DNA of 64,000 nucleotides. Source: Symbiodinium microadriaticum (lineage: Eukaryota > Sar > Dinophyceae > Suessiales > Symbiodiniaceae). Below are positions 21,119 through 33,309 of this stretch, piece after piece. Each line of letters begins with the position of its first letter. Within the stretch, counting starts at the first letter, position 1. Made by a program: the position numbers and the translations under genes. The notes under the pieces are model-generated. The model searched no databases. It had not been told where the DNA came from and saw nothing but the letters and a program-made list of their open reading frames with translations. The stretch is taken from assembly GCA_001939145.1 (NCBI GenBank), contig LSRX01000531.1, positions 167,269 to 231,268 of the forward strand, written 5' to 3'.

Positions 21119-24118
21119 TGCTAGTTTGCACAGATACATGTCCCCCTCTGTTCGTGGGGGCATGTGACCCAAACGCAGCCTTGCACCCAGGTCACGATCC
21201 TCCTGGTGTACTTCGCTGTGGCCAAGAAGGGGGAACCTCCACTGGATGGAAAGTCTCAGGCTGAGCGGCGGCGGAGCGGTGAAGAAATCAGAGCTCCTTT
21301 CTTCAATTGCCTTGTGCATGCCGAGGACCGACACGGACCCGGAAGGCTTGACAGCCGTGAACACTGGGCCGGACCCCTGGAAGAGCTGCACTTGCAAAGC
21401 CGGCATTTCCGGAATCACCCCATATCTCTATAAGCGTGGTGTTTCAGCTTCGAAAATCAATCCATGTGCTGCCCAATCCAACTTCCAAAGGAAGTGGGCA
21501 CAAGAAGTGCGCTGGAGGCTGACAACCAGCAACCTCGCCAGCGGCTCAAGGTCGCTACCTTTCTCTGATTCCAGCAAGCACACAACGCCGGAATGTAAAT
21601 CCGATATATGTTGAGGCGTGCCGGATGTTGCGAGACCCAGAGTTTATGCAGGCCGGGCGTGCTAAAGGGACTACATGTGCCAGGGTTAATACTGTCATTC
21701 AGACCCCTTCCGAAAGATTCCAAGGATGTTGGGTGCTATTGCAGGTGTCCCTCGTGATCCATCCCGACCTCGGACACACAATAACACTTAGGAACCACAA
21801 AGCCTTGTGGCGTGAAAGAGCTATTTGCACAGGTGTATGAGATTGGCCCTCTGCACCAGCCGCATGCAGTGAAAGTAGTGCTAGTCCTGCTTTTTGCCTT
21901 CCAGGCCTACTGGGAAAAAAACTTATGGATTGCAGCTTACATGCTCGTCGGGGCGCTCCACGACGGCTGCACTGTGGGCGATGTCGAAGCCAAGCATCGC
22001 AAGGAGGCGCCCATTTGCTGTCATGGGCTTGAGGAGGTCGACAGGTCGACAAGCGTGTCGTGTCCGCTCCCGGGCGCAGGTCGATGAGCTCATAGCTCAG
22101 CTGGCCACCGTCTGGACCCTGGACCCTGGGCGCTGTATGTATAGATTCACCATGATTGACCCTTCGGTCTTCTCTGTGCAGGGTTGGCCGACCCGCAAGA
22201 ATCTAGTGTTGTCTCACAAACCTAACTCCACAAGACTCAGTCCTCTGACTTCCGCACGAGAGGGAGTGGCCGCGGCGAACGCAGATGTTCGGTGGGCCGC
22301 AGCCTAAGCTCAACGGAAGCTGCTGGCTGAAGATGTCAAAATGGAAATTGTGCAAGGACTAAGGAAGTAAAGTTGCTGTCTTTGCCGAGTGTCGGTAAGA
22401 GTCGTTGTAATTAGCCATGCAACTGTAAGCTTCCTGCCAGTCGGTGCCGGACTTACCATGTCATGCTGGGACGAAGGACAAGTTGTTGCTTTGTGACCGC
22501 TTGGCAGCATATGCACGGAGTGCCCTGGCCCCAGATGGTTCAGTTGTCATGCACAAATGCTTCGCACGGCTGGGTCCATTCTCTAAGTCCATGGGCTCGG
22601 AAGCTCTCAGGTGGCACACTTTCCCACAGCTGTGAAAGAATTTGAGTGGCGAAACGGGCCCTTCTACGTACCTGCCTCAGCGCTTCGGCGAGTATGATTC
22701 GAAAGGAGCTGAAGAGATCCGCTGCTTTGGACACTCTTTTCGTGTTGAACTTTGCACGTTCCCGGCATCCCTGGCAGTCTTTGCGCAGCTGTGATCAGGA
22801 TATTTCCCTGCAGGCCAAGGCTCGGGAGCCTTTCACGCTACAGTGGCATGTAGGGATCCCGCGTCACCTTTTAAAGTTTTGAAGCGTGAGTAAGTGCCAG
22901 GGCGCGAGCATCTTTATCTTGAAGACTTGCTTTCCAAAGAGACATGTAACATGTATCACATGGAGGGAGTGCATCAAGCGCCGCGCTATGCAGGTGAAGG
23001 AGCGTTAGTTTGGAGTTAGGGATGACGGTGAACCTCTCGACCTGACTTGAAGCGAAAGACAGTTCTCGTGCCTTTCTGTGCTTGTCTGAAAGTTACGTGT
23101 TCCTCGTGTCCGGCTGGAAAGCCTGAGGAGAGACAGCTTTCACTTGACCTTGCACACGTCTTGCACCACTTCCTCGTTGTCCTGTCTCCCCGTTTTGGCA
23201 GGCAGCTGGCAGGCCAGATCCTTGCCCTCAGCATACCGCGGGCCTTGAAAAGCTGGGCGTCATGTCCCGAGTGCGATGTACCATCATGCAGACGCATCCC
23301 AGTAGCCCGTGATGGGTTTCCAAGGTCGTTGGCAAAGATGCATGAGAGGATGATCAGGTCTGCAAGATGCAGCCATAGCGCGATAACAACGTTGCTCCCA
23401 CTGGAACATGTTGGGCATGGCGATTTGGCCAGAGTACTAGGGAGCCTGAGGAACGAATCCTTTAATGAACGGTTGGTCCAAGATCCCGGACCTCCTGATA
23501 TTAAAGACAGGCGGCTGAAACCATGGATGCCTGGATTTTCCAATACAGCTGAAGAAGACAGCGGAAAGAAAATACGCGTTGTGTTCGACATCAGTCTCTC
23601 TGTCCAGCTCATTCTGCACACACACTGCTAGAAATCCGTGGCTCGGAGAATGCTATGTAAGTTCGCACGCAGCCAGACAGTGAAGCATCAGTGTTGTTTC
23701 AGCAGCTCAGTGGACCCGGGAAGGCAATCGAACAGTTTGGGCTCATTAAACGTGAGCAACAGGCCTGAACAGTTAAACACTCCGACCAGCTCTTCTGAAG
23801 CGACAGGGTTGAGAGTGGAGGAATTCGGCGACACCCCGTGTGGTTTGCTGTAGAGTCTGGGTCAATGCCCGCGGATTAACGGCATGAAAAGCTTGTCGTT
23901 GAGTACAGGTGCTGCTTTTTCACGGCTGCAGCAGTAGCACTGTAGCACCACAGTAGGGCGCAGCACAAGCATCGCAAAAGAACGGCACACATCTCCCGAG
24001 GTATACTACTCAGTCCCACCAACACGGCAGCTCGCAGTTAAAACTGAAATTGCTACGGTTGCAAGGTCGTGCGTGCTAATGGCCCGCGGCGCACCATGCC
24101 ACCTGTCAAGTCTCTGAA
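21119..24118. other. Intergenic region with two weak candidate exons
   Basis: The frame 22444-22635 reads CDRLAAYARSALAPDGSVVM, which resembles the last core strands of a Rossmann methyltransferase, but no S-adenosylmethionine-binding motif was found nearby. The frame 23047-23631 (194 residues) is open on the + strand, while a 201-residue frame opposes it on the minus strand; neither shows a known motif. The frame at 21812-22087 has one hydrophobic stretch. Nothing else supported. Confidence 0.35.
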
Positions 24119-25495
24119 ATGGAGGGATCATCCCGGCAAAGAAAGATTGAGCTCGCAGCAAGTTTCCTTGCCCACCCTGCGGTGCAATCAAGCGACTGGG
24201 AGAAGCAGAAGAGGTTCTTGAAAGCCAAGGGACTGGATGAGCAAGAAATCGATCAGGCACATTTGTCGTACTTGACAGGAAAGTCCCCGACCTGGCCCTT
24301 GAAGCCTCTTGCGGTGGATGCGGACGATTCTTTTCTGGCAGGCTTGGCCCTTCCATCTGTGTCTGTGCCTGCCCGGCCACAAGGCATGGTCTCCAAGGGC
24401 GATTTGGCAGAGAAACTCTTGGATTTGGAGGATGATATGCCGTTGTCTTCCCTACCGGCAGCTGCTCCGAAAGCCTCCCAAACTCCAACGAAAGCGACGC
24501 CGACAGACGCCGACAGCGACAGTAGTTCTGACAGTGACAGCAGCTCCAGCTCTACATCCTCAGACTCTGATGATGTACCCTTGACCACACTGGCCACTGC
24601 TCCGGCGACGGCTCCAACTCTGCAAGGCCAAGCCCGCTTGGCACCGAAAGCCAAGGCGAAGGTCCTTGCGAAGCCGCAGCAATCCAAGGCACCGGAACCC
24701 GAACAAAAGGAATCCTCCTCCTCCTCCTCTTCCTCCTCCTCCTCTGCACCGGTAAGACCGGTAAGAAGCCAGACTGCTGCGGCAACAAGCGGCTCCGTCA
24801 AGACAACTGCTCGACAGGTGGCAGTTCGATACCGAAGTGATGCTGCACTCTGGCCACGAGAAGCTGCAACTTCAGCACTGACTCGCGAACAGCGTGCCAA
24901 GCTGACGCGATTAGCCGTTCAGTTCAGCAAGCCGCTGCAGGACTGCTTGGAGGACATGCAAGATTTGCAGAAGAAGATATCCGAGTTTCGTCGCGACTGC
25001 CCCAGCAAGCAAGAGCTGGTCAAGACCCATGCGGAGCTTGAGGCAGAAGCAGAAAAATACAGGAGCAGATGGAGCGATGCAGTCAACAAACTAATTGCGA
25101 CATGGCAGCTGAGCACGCCTGTGGAGATGTCTCCTGCACAAGGTGTTCGGCCGCAGATCGTGCGTGGAAAGCGATGGTACATTGCTTGTCTCGAAAGCCC
25201 TGGAATGAAGCGTGTTCTTGGGCCACTGCGTCCAACCGCGGAAGAGGCCTCGCGGGACTATTCCGTTATGTCCGGGCACCGCAAAGACAAGTCTGCAACC
25301 AAGGCTGAGGAAGCCCTTCGAGCAGAGGTGACTGCAGTGGCCGAAGTCGGAGAATCAGCGGACGTGGCCCTGTCGAAGCAGTCGGCCACCGCCCCCTCAC
25401 AAGCCCAGGAAGAGGCGAAGGCTCGAGAAGGGGAGACGCAGCCTCCCAAGCGAAGGCGGCTTCGTCTTCTGGCCAATGAGCCAAAGCCAAAGTAG
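24119..25495 (+). CDS. Pex14 N-terminal-like, serine-rich, coiled-coil, AP2-like protein
   Basis: A 458-residue single-exon frame. Residues about 8-48 (ELAASFLAHPAVQSSDW, then KRFLKAKGLDEQEIDQA) closely follow the Pex14 N-terminal helical domain, which in peroxisome import binds Pex5 and Pex19. A long low-complexity acidic/serine section follows (about 130-205), with a pure serine tract from a TCC repeat at about 24715-24743. Residues about 265-325 are charged and helical (LEDMQDLQKKISEFRR, then ELEAEAEKYRSRW), a likely coiled coil. Near 345-385, VRGKRWYIACL then GPLRPTAEEASRDY resembles an AP2-type beta-sheet/helix unit. The C-terminus is basic (PPKRRRLRLL), possibly nuclear. There is no membrane helix, unlike true Pex14. 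So it is either a divergent peroxin or a nuclear protein that borrows the fold; the latter fits the tail better. Confidence 0.78.
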   Translation: MEGSSRQRKIELAASFLAHPAVQSSDWEKQKRFLKAKGLDEQEIDQAHLSYLTGKSPTWPLKPLAVDADDSFLAGLALPSVSVPARPQGMVSKGDLAEKLLDLEDDMPLSSLPAAAPKASQTPTKATPTDADSDSSSDSDSSSSSTSSDSDDVPLTTLATAPATAPTLQGQARLAPKAKAKVLAKPQQSKAPEPEQKESSSSSSSSSSSAPVRPVRSQTAAATSGSVKTTARQVAVRYRSDAALWPREAATSALTREQRAKLTRLAVQFSKPLQDCLEDMQDLQKKISEFRRDCPSKQELVKTHAELEAEAEKYRSRWSDAVNKLIATWQLSTPVEMSPAQGVRPQIVRGKRWYIACLESPGMKRVLGPLRPTAEEASRDYSVMSGHRKDKSATKAEEALRAEVTAVAEVGESADVALSKQSATAPSQAQEEAKAREGETQPPKRRRLRLLANEPKPK

Positions 25496-28400
25496 GCCGT
25501 AGAGCAGCTGGAGCGCACCGGCTGCGGTTTCGGATTAGATCAAGAATGGAAAAAATGGAAGCAGCTGTTTTTTCGCGGTAAAACAGATGGGATTCATTTC
25601 GACCGCCACAGGGCTTACCCGATGTGCCTCAGCACAGTCAATGAATTGTTTAGGCGGTGCCGCCGAAACACCAGTTTTGAGGACCTGGCACCAATGTTAC
25701 TGCGGGGGTGGGGGGCGGAGCGGTGCGGTGTGAAGTTTGGATGAAGATGTCACCCTTCCGAGCTTGAAGCCACCGCACACACAAAATGAAGAATGCTCTC
25801 GGTGCTTTCGGGTCTAATTGAGTCGTCTTTGGCGGCAGTGGAGGCTTCAAGGTTTACGGTGCAGTAGCAGAAGATAAGATGTAAACTAGAGTCACAACAA
25901 GCACGAGCTGTAGCCCAAAATCAGCTGCGGAAGTGGAGAACCGACGGAATGCACGATTTTTGTCCACAATGCATGTAGCCTCGGTCACGAGAGCAATGGT
26001 GGCCACACAAGAGGTGCAACAAGGTGAGATCGCGCAGTGCAAGCCTTTGAGCAGTATTGTTGCACCAATCCATCCTGCTTAGCCAGGTGCTGCCATGTGC
26101 CGGATCCACCGCCAACATTCCGGAATCCGCCCTGGATCCCAGGCGCCGACCTGCACACCACGTCACGGGCTAGAAGTGGACCTAGGCACATCATTCCTTT
26201 TCCAAAGCCAGGGTCTTCAGAAATATAAACGGATATGGTGCTTGTAGTGGTGCTTGTAGCAACTCCAGTCGATCCGAGGCATGACACCGCTGGAGCCCTC
26301 GCTGGGGATCCATGCCACCTTTGTCGAAGAAGGCTTGAAACAAACAGTCTACCAAGAGATTAGATGACTCTACATACTCTACCTGCTTCAGGCAGAAGCA
26401 GCCTGACAGACCGTTAGTAAAGTCCTATTCTACGGTCACGCGGCAACAGCGAAAGCTCAGATACCATCCGTGCCCATAAAATCCAGCACCTTTTTGTGCA
26501 CTACTGCCAGGTGCAGCAGAAGCTGAAGAAGAATCACTGCCAGTAGCTGGGGAGTCGCTGTTCTCAGTCGTCTCCCGAAAGGAGGCTTCTTGGCAAGAAG
26601 CCTGTAAAGCACTTGCTCGAATTTGCCCGCATATGCAGGAATGTCACTGTGATTCACGATTTCGAACGAAGTAGCCGTGGGTGTAGATTCGCAGGACAGC
26701 CTACTCTTGCAGAGCTAAAGGGCTGTTGATGTGTTGGGGTACCATTTCTGGCGTGTTCTTGCCACGATGCTGGGCTCGTGATGCCTCAGTGACTGTCCCA
26801 GAGTGTTGACGATGTGCGTGGGGCAGCTTGTGAAAGTTGATGGCCTAGGCCAGTAGAGTGTGAAGGGATGGTATGTTCGCGTGGCTTGGGGTTGATCGTG
26901 CTTCGAATCACAGGTGGAGGCCAGAGAGCTTCGCCGGGCTCTAAGTGAGTAGACGAGCCAGACTACAATGACTTTGGCTGAAATTTCCTGAGAAGTTGCG
27001 GTTATGTGAGCGGAGACTGTGCGAACTAAGCATGTAGGTGATTAGGCTGCGGACGGATGCTGAGTCATGGCTGAGGGAAGAAACAGCTGGAAGCATTCTG
27101 CGAGAAGCGGCAGGAGGCACCTCAGCAGCAGCAAACAAAGCCTTCAAGGACCTTCGCGAACCGGTGTCACATCCCATCACAAGTACTGCAGCCTCCTGAA
27201 CTGATAGTGGTTTGGCAACCAATCGAAGGGTGCAGACGAAAGCACTAGCTACTTCTGGATGTTGAGCTCGATGTCCAGCCCCTTTGTGCTCCTGGATAGG
27301 TGCGTCTTTCGCAGGCAGGCGCAGTGGATGGGTCCGCCTGGCAAGATGGCCTGCAGTTTAATATGCTGATACTGCGTGCTTTGAGAGTGCCAGGATCCCA
27401 GACTGGCTGCTTGACGCTTCGTCTCTACTGGATGAATTTTATCAGGCATGGTGCTGATAGAGACAGATGACCACCTGCGTGTAGCGGATAGGTGGAACTT
27501 GTAAGCAAGAAGATACAGAGCCATTGAACATGCAGCCCAGAGATTTCCGGGGAAGGCTTTGGGCCAGCGATCTGGGGGGCTGGAGCGATTCCGGACCGTC
27601 ATTGCGGAGGCTAGCTTTGGGGCTGCAGGACTTGTTCATCACTCTTGTGTCTGAGTACCACCTGATACTTGTAGACGGACCGCAACCCGAAGCCACACCA
27701 GGCTGCCAAACGGCTGGACGACGAAGAGTGGGAGCAGTTCAGAAGGTGAGCGCCCATCGAGCTTCTGTTGAAGTGTTGGTGAAGCATCTTGAGCTTGACA
27801 GAAAGAAGTTCGGCAGTTGATGGCACTCGTTGCAGAGTCACCTAGTCCAGAGAAACAACCCCATGCCTCTCAAGCAGATAGTCACAGATCTTCCTCGCAA
27901 AAGTGGTCGACCCATGTCGAGGATGCCTTTTGACGCCACTCATCGCCAGGACCGCACCGTATCAGAGTGAACATGTCCCATTTTCTGATCCACATCAGAC
28001 TCAGGGTGAAACATGCAGGATTTGCACGTGTTCTCGCGCCTGGTGGCGGATGCAGAGAGCCCGACTCAGCCACAGAGCTGTTTACAGGTGAAAATGTGGC
28101 AGAGGGTGAGGGGGGGGGGGTCCAGGCGTGCGCTTTTGTCAGAGCGACTGCCGAGGCCGCACTGGAAACGGCTGATGGAAGATCCCGCGTCTAGGCCCAA
28201 GGATCCGGTTACATGGTTGGACAGAGGCAGAGTGCATCGCTGAGTTCAATGACTTGCGAAAAACCACCATAAAAGGGAATGTGTTTCGCGATGTCTCGTC
28301 CTGTAGCTTCTCATTTTCTCATCCGATCCTCAGAGCCGAAAGCGTATTCGTCAGTGTATCGGCGTGGAACCAGCATGCTATCTCACCCAGGCGCAGCTTT

Positions 28401-31400
28401 AGCAATGTTTCCCGGCAGGCAAGAGTTGCCAGCCAAAACACTCTGTTTGCTTGAAGCTGGAGCCTTCGAGCGATTTCATGGCTAGGCCATTGTTCGCGAG
28501 TATTTGTACATTGGCCACGGCCTGAGTTGGTCAAGCCGTCCAAGAAGGAACCCACAAGCCCACAAGCGAAGCTCTGTAAACATTTCGGTTCAAACGGCGC
28601 AGCTTCCTCGATGGTGCCGGCCTTTTGATTGTTTCGGTCGACCAGTACGAGCATCGTGCAGCAGTGACACATGCACCATACATTTTCGGTTGAGTGGTAC
28701 AGAGACGAAAGGGTCGAAGCTGGGCTGCTGCAGATGCAACCAGCTGCACATCCAGCGCAGAACCACTCGAAGTCTCGTCGTAGCAAGACAGCACTGTAGC
28801 AGTTGAAGCATGTCCACGCAACAGACGAGCTGATACAGTAGTCCTTTCACCCTGGGCGCTTGCGTTGAACGCGGCAGCACTTCCGGCTGCATGTCTCAAG
28901 CAGAGGGACACAGCACGCATTTGCGACTCTATAGGACTCTAGCGTTTATAGGCTATGCTTACAAGGCCGATGAACATTGTCAATGAATGCTGAATGAATG
29001 AGCAATCTAGCTTGGATGCTTCTTTGCTCGTGTTTGCGCTTGGGCCAGTTTCAACACGTTTGATTAACGACGCTCCCGCCCGAAAGGCGTACCGGATCTG
29101 ACGCCAGCTGTGCATGAGGTCCCGACATGGAGCCGCCAGCTGCAGAGGCTGTTGAGAGCGTTTTCTATGTCTCCCAGAAGGCCTTGCTCGTCAGGCCCTC
29201 TGTTCGCAGACGCCATTTGCAGTGCGGATCAAGATGCAAAGCTTGCTGTGTCGCTGAGCAGCTAGGTCGTCAAGATGAAGCTGAAGAACGAAGAGGAGAT
29301 ACCACCGGAAGTTCTTCGTTCCTTCTCGTTTCCAGGCGACCACGAGGAGTCTCGTCGGCAGTTTTTTCCAAATCCACACAACGCTAGCACTGCGCCGAAT
29401 CAATCAGGAGTAGCACCAAACAAGAACAACAAAACCGACGGCAAGAACAAAAAATCAGGGCAACCATAGCAACATTGATGCATCAATTTCTGGGCCGGTT
29501 GGCTTGACCTTGGGTCATCAGTGCTGGTCTAAAGTGGTGTAACTTAGAGCTGCGTCCAAGCGTTCGCAAAGCAGGTGCCCGAAGTCCCGAAGCGTCGGTT
29601 CACAGGTGTTCCCACTCTTTTTGTGTACCCGGTGCCTAAGAATGATGCATGTCGACAATTCGGGCAAGGAAGATCAAATGCTGATTCCGGTCGATCTGAG
29701 ATTCTCGGCTGAACAGAATCACGCCTGAACCTCGCAGCGCAAATAACAGGCAGATTTTGCTCGGGCCTAGCTGACTATGCTCTAGGTCCAAGAAGGATTT
29801 GTAATGGTCCTTTGCCACTGGGTACCTTGAGCACGTCTTATCAATTGAGGTGTGCTGGACAAACATTTTCCAGCAGAGGAGGAGGACACACAGGACAGCG
29901 CCCTTGCTTGATGTGACACAGCCGAGACTTGTGGACGTTCAGTACAGCTTGGCAAAAGCATGGGCACGAGCAGAATCGCCAGTTGCAGGAGCTGTTTGAT
30001 CAGTTCGACAGATTGAATGTAGACCTCATCATTGAGAAGTTAGGCTCAAAGACAGCCGGTGAAGCTTCACGGCTGCACCGAAGAGACGAGCTGCTGCAGC
30101 TCCCGGCAATTCAACGGAGACCATGAAGACCCAGCCCCTTTTGAACAATTCGCCGATGTTGCGTTTCAAGATACGGATATCTTCTTTATTCTCCTCTTAT
30201 GTGATGTCGCAGAAAGGTTTTCGTCGAGGCGCAGCAGGCCTTCCTCGCCAATCGGAACAGTGAGGATCCGGACATGAGAGCTCAGCCGATGTCAGTCGCT
30301 GAGTGCCCTTGGCTGATTTCAGTTGGGCAAGGAAAAGCTGAAGGGTTGTTAGCCTTGTGGCACTCTTGGCTTACGAAGAAAGCAAGTTGTTTCCCTGAAA
30401 CGCAACTGAGGTGGAGACGACTTTGGGCAGGTTGTGAGGAGGACTTGGAGGAGGAAGTGCTTGAGGAGGATCAAGAAGTGCCAGCCTCAGGGAGCTTTTG
30501 TTTTTATGGACGCCTTGGTATCCAAGCTACTGGTGTACTCGCGAAGAGCTAGTCCTGCGCGTTTGCGATGCCAGGTGAATGAGGAAGCCAATGAAGGTGA
30601 TGATGATGTCGAGGAAGGTGAACAGCCCGCAGCCAAAAAGGCTCGGATTTAGTTTTATCGGCGCCGGTGCCAGATGTTTGCATGCGATACAGCCGTCGCA
30701 TGCCTGTTCCTTGTAGAAGAGGCCAAGTCCAAACGACAATTTGGCCTGACAAATCCGGCCCATATCACAGACTCCAGGACACAGCAGTGAGGAGTCACAT
30801 CGGAGTTTTGATGGCCAGGACGCCCGAAGTACGAGTACTTATTTCTGACCTGGGTTGCACTAGTCCGCACAAGCTCCCGCGGAAAAAGCTCAGAGGGTTG
30901 CCCCAGAGATGGATGGTGTTGACATGGTCTCAAGTAGCTCAACTTCATCACAATTTGTATCGGAGATCGTGCAACCTCTTCAAGGCTTGAGGGACCCCAG
31001 CGAGCAGATGATGGCGTATTTTCAACGCCGAGGTCGGAAGTGACTGTTCACACGTCCACAAATTCCGTCCCTCGGGCAACCAGGCTGGAGCATGCATCGT
31101 GCTCCTCCAGTCTTGCCCAAGCCCTTTGACAAACAAGGCGCAAGCATTTGTAGCGAGACCAGTGGTAGTGCCATGGATAGAACTGAAGAGGTAGGTGCTA
31201 CATATTGGTGTCGCAGCACAGTGTCGGGGTATCGTGCTATCGTATGCCATCGTACTGTGTGATGACTTGCACGTGTTTGGTGTTCGCAAGGCTCGCATTG
31301 CATGCCTTCAAATCCGTAACCCTGTCCGATCCTTTTCTCCCGTTGTTGGCAAACCTGCCAGCTGGAGAAGCAGATGGTCCGGATGGGTATCAGCGTGAGC

Positions 31401-32727
31401 CTCAACCGATCAGTTTCTGTGACTCAACACGGCTCAAGCCAGCTGAGCAATTGTGGTTACTATGGATGTATTGTACTTCTTGTATCCTAACTTGAGGCTT
31501 GCGGTTCTAGACCTCACCTTCCCCTGTGACGCTCCACAAGAGGGCGCGGAGGCCTGTTTGGGAACGTGCTGCTCCACTTGATTCAGCTCTATGATTCTAT
31601 ATCATAAGAATCAAGTGATTGCAGGTGGGCTTGTCGAAGCCAAGGGGCGATCTCTCCGAGAATGATGCTGACGCTGCAGTCGAAGTTCTGGAAGAGAAAG
31701 GATTCAGAATCGGCAGCGAAGCTTGTCACAGATTGCTATCAGCATGACGCATCCTCGCCCAGAAGTAGCAACGAGCTAGAAATTTAGGGGAAACGGGTCA
31801 TGTACCGACACGAAGGAGTACTCTCGCTATTTCTCGTGACTCCGCCACTGACGAGGACGCAGAACTCGATGATTTGGTACGTGATGTGACGCTTGGCCTG
31901 AGCTGAGGCCGAAAAGCCGCACAACTAGATGCAACCGGGGCGAAAGATAAGTACAACATGCCGAACTCGATGTGTCAGAGCGTGTGCCCACAGCATGCGG
32001 TCAACAAGCAGAGGCGATAGATAGAGACTGTCTGAGGCTGCAGGATTCCGCAGAGCAACAGGTCACCTGGGCACCTGGAGCGGGTCCGGCACCTCGCCTT
32101 TGCGGATTGCCGCTCAAAGCTAGCGGCTTCGGGAAGATTGGCGTATCGCGCAGCGATGATGTGCGCAGGACTGGCTGACGTTCGTCGTTTTGCCTGGTTT
32201 CAAGCCTACTTGGATTGCCTGCTGCAACTGCAGATAGTTGGGTTGACCTGCAACCAATTCATGTAATCAATGGTGCCAGTCAGTTATGCAAAGTCCATTT
32301 GAGTGCCCGGTCCTTTACCTGAGCACGGCACAAGCCAGATCAAATTGGTTATTCGGGTTTCGCTATCAAGAAAGGGGGGAGAACGAGACGACGTGTGCAG
32401 TAGTCTTCGTGCCTTCTGTCAGTGTGTTGAGGAATTGTCTTCATCAGTTTTGCATTTTGCAGCACAAGTAACAGCACAACTGCACATCCTCCTGCAGAGC
32501 ACTGTTCCAGGCGGCTTCACACAATCCAGGGAGCCTTGGCGGAAGCGCTGCGCAACCTGCAGACGGGCGGTGTTTTGGTTTGGCTCTCGGTGAGCTTTTT
32601 GCCTTGCTGTACATGTCAGATTCTGTCATGTAGAGTCTGTAGAGATGTAGGTAGAGAACCTATATGCGGCTTGTCCAGGCCGTCAGCTTTCAGAGTCCTT
32701 TTCTCCTGCCTTCTTTCTCTCATCGCC
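25496..32727. other. Longest gene-poor stretch in the window
   Basis: About 7.2 kb without a gene I can defend. Frames worth noting are 29275-29469 on + (64 residues, starts MKLKNEEEIPPEVLRSFSF, basic end), 30434-30652 on + (ends in an acidic run then PAAKKARI), 27524-27820 on + (ends EVLVKHLELDRKKFGS), and 28319-28786 on minus (155 residues, no motif). A G run lies at 28111-28120. The 3' end (about 32640-32727) is pyrimidine-rich and precedes the atpE start, fitting a trans-splice acceptor region. Confidence 0.4.
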
Positions 32728-33309
32728 ATGGCCCGCTCCTCTGTTGCCATGCTGGTCTCCTTCGCGGCCTGCACACTTCTGGTCCGGCAGTTGGCCCAGA
32801 TGACCTTTGTTGGCTCCCGGCCCATTACGGGATCCTCCTCGGTGGCGATGCGAGCAGAGGCTGAGACTGAGGTGGTCGAAGAGAAGCCTGTCGCAGAGGG
32901 CGACCGACTCCGGCTGAAGATCCAATCGGCTGAGGGTGACGCGGTCATGGAGGCCTGCTCAGAGGTGATCCTGCCCAGTGCCAGCGGTCAGTTGGGCATC
33001 CTGGCAAACCATGCTCCGATGATGTCTGCCCTCGACGTGGGCGTGCTGCGCTACAAGCAGGATGGAAAGTGGACCCCAATAGTGGTCATGGGTGGCTTCG
33101 CGAGTGTGGACTCCAATTCCTTGTCGGTTCTTTGCAACGACTATGAGGAGGCCAGCAACATCGACATGAACGAAGCCAAGTCTGAGATGGAAAGCGCCAC
33201 TGAGATGCTCGAGAAAGCCGAAGCCAAAACGGAGAAGCTCGAGGCCACCCAGAAGGTGAAGAAGGCCGCGGCCAGATTGCAGGCGGCCATGTTCATGTCC
33301 AAGAAGTGA
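32728..33309 (+). CDS. atpE: Plastid ATP synthase CF1 epsilon subunit precursor
   Basis: This is the rotor subunit that couples the membrane ring to CF1 and restrains ATP hydrolysis. The start at 32728 has strong context (tcgccATGg) and gives 193 residues; the frame is open upstream to 32536, but that part looks like leader sequence. Residues 1-25 form a signal-peptide-like hydrophobic segment (VAMLVSFAACTLLV), followed by FVGSRP, a phenylalanine motif typical of transit peptides in peridinin dinoflagellates. The mature domain begins near DRLRLKIQSAEGDAV. It has the epsilon beta-sandwich (SGQLGILANHAPMMSALDVG) and a long charged C-terminal helical pair ending KKAAARLQAAMFMSKK. No intron. Nuclear location is normal for dinoflagellates, where most plastid genes have moved. 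Confidence 0.94.
   Translation: MARSSVAMLVSFAACTLLVRQLAQMTFVGSRPITGSSSVAMRAEAETEVVEEKPVAEGDRLRLKIQSAEGDAVMEACSEVILPSASGQLGILANHAPMMSALDVGVLRYKQDGKWTPIVVMGGFASVDSNSLSVLCNDYEEASNIDMNEAKSEMESATEMLEKAEAKTEKLEATQKVKKAAARLQAAMFMSKK

Noticed and set aside
32536-32727. 64-codon upstream extension of atpE
   Set aside because: The downstream ATG 32728 gives a standard signal peptide plus FVGSRP transit motif; the extension would bury the signal peptide.
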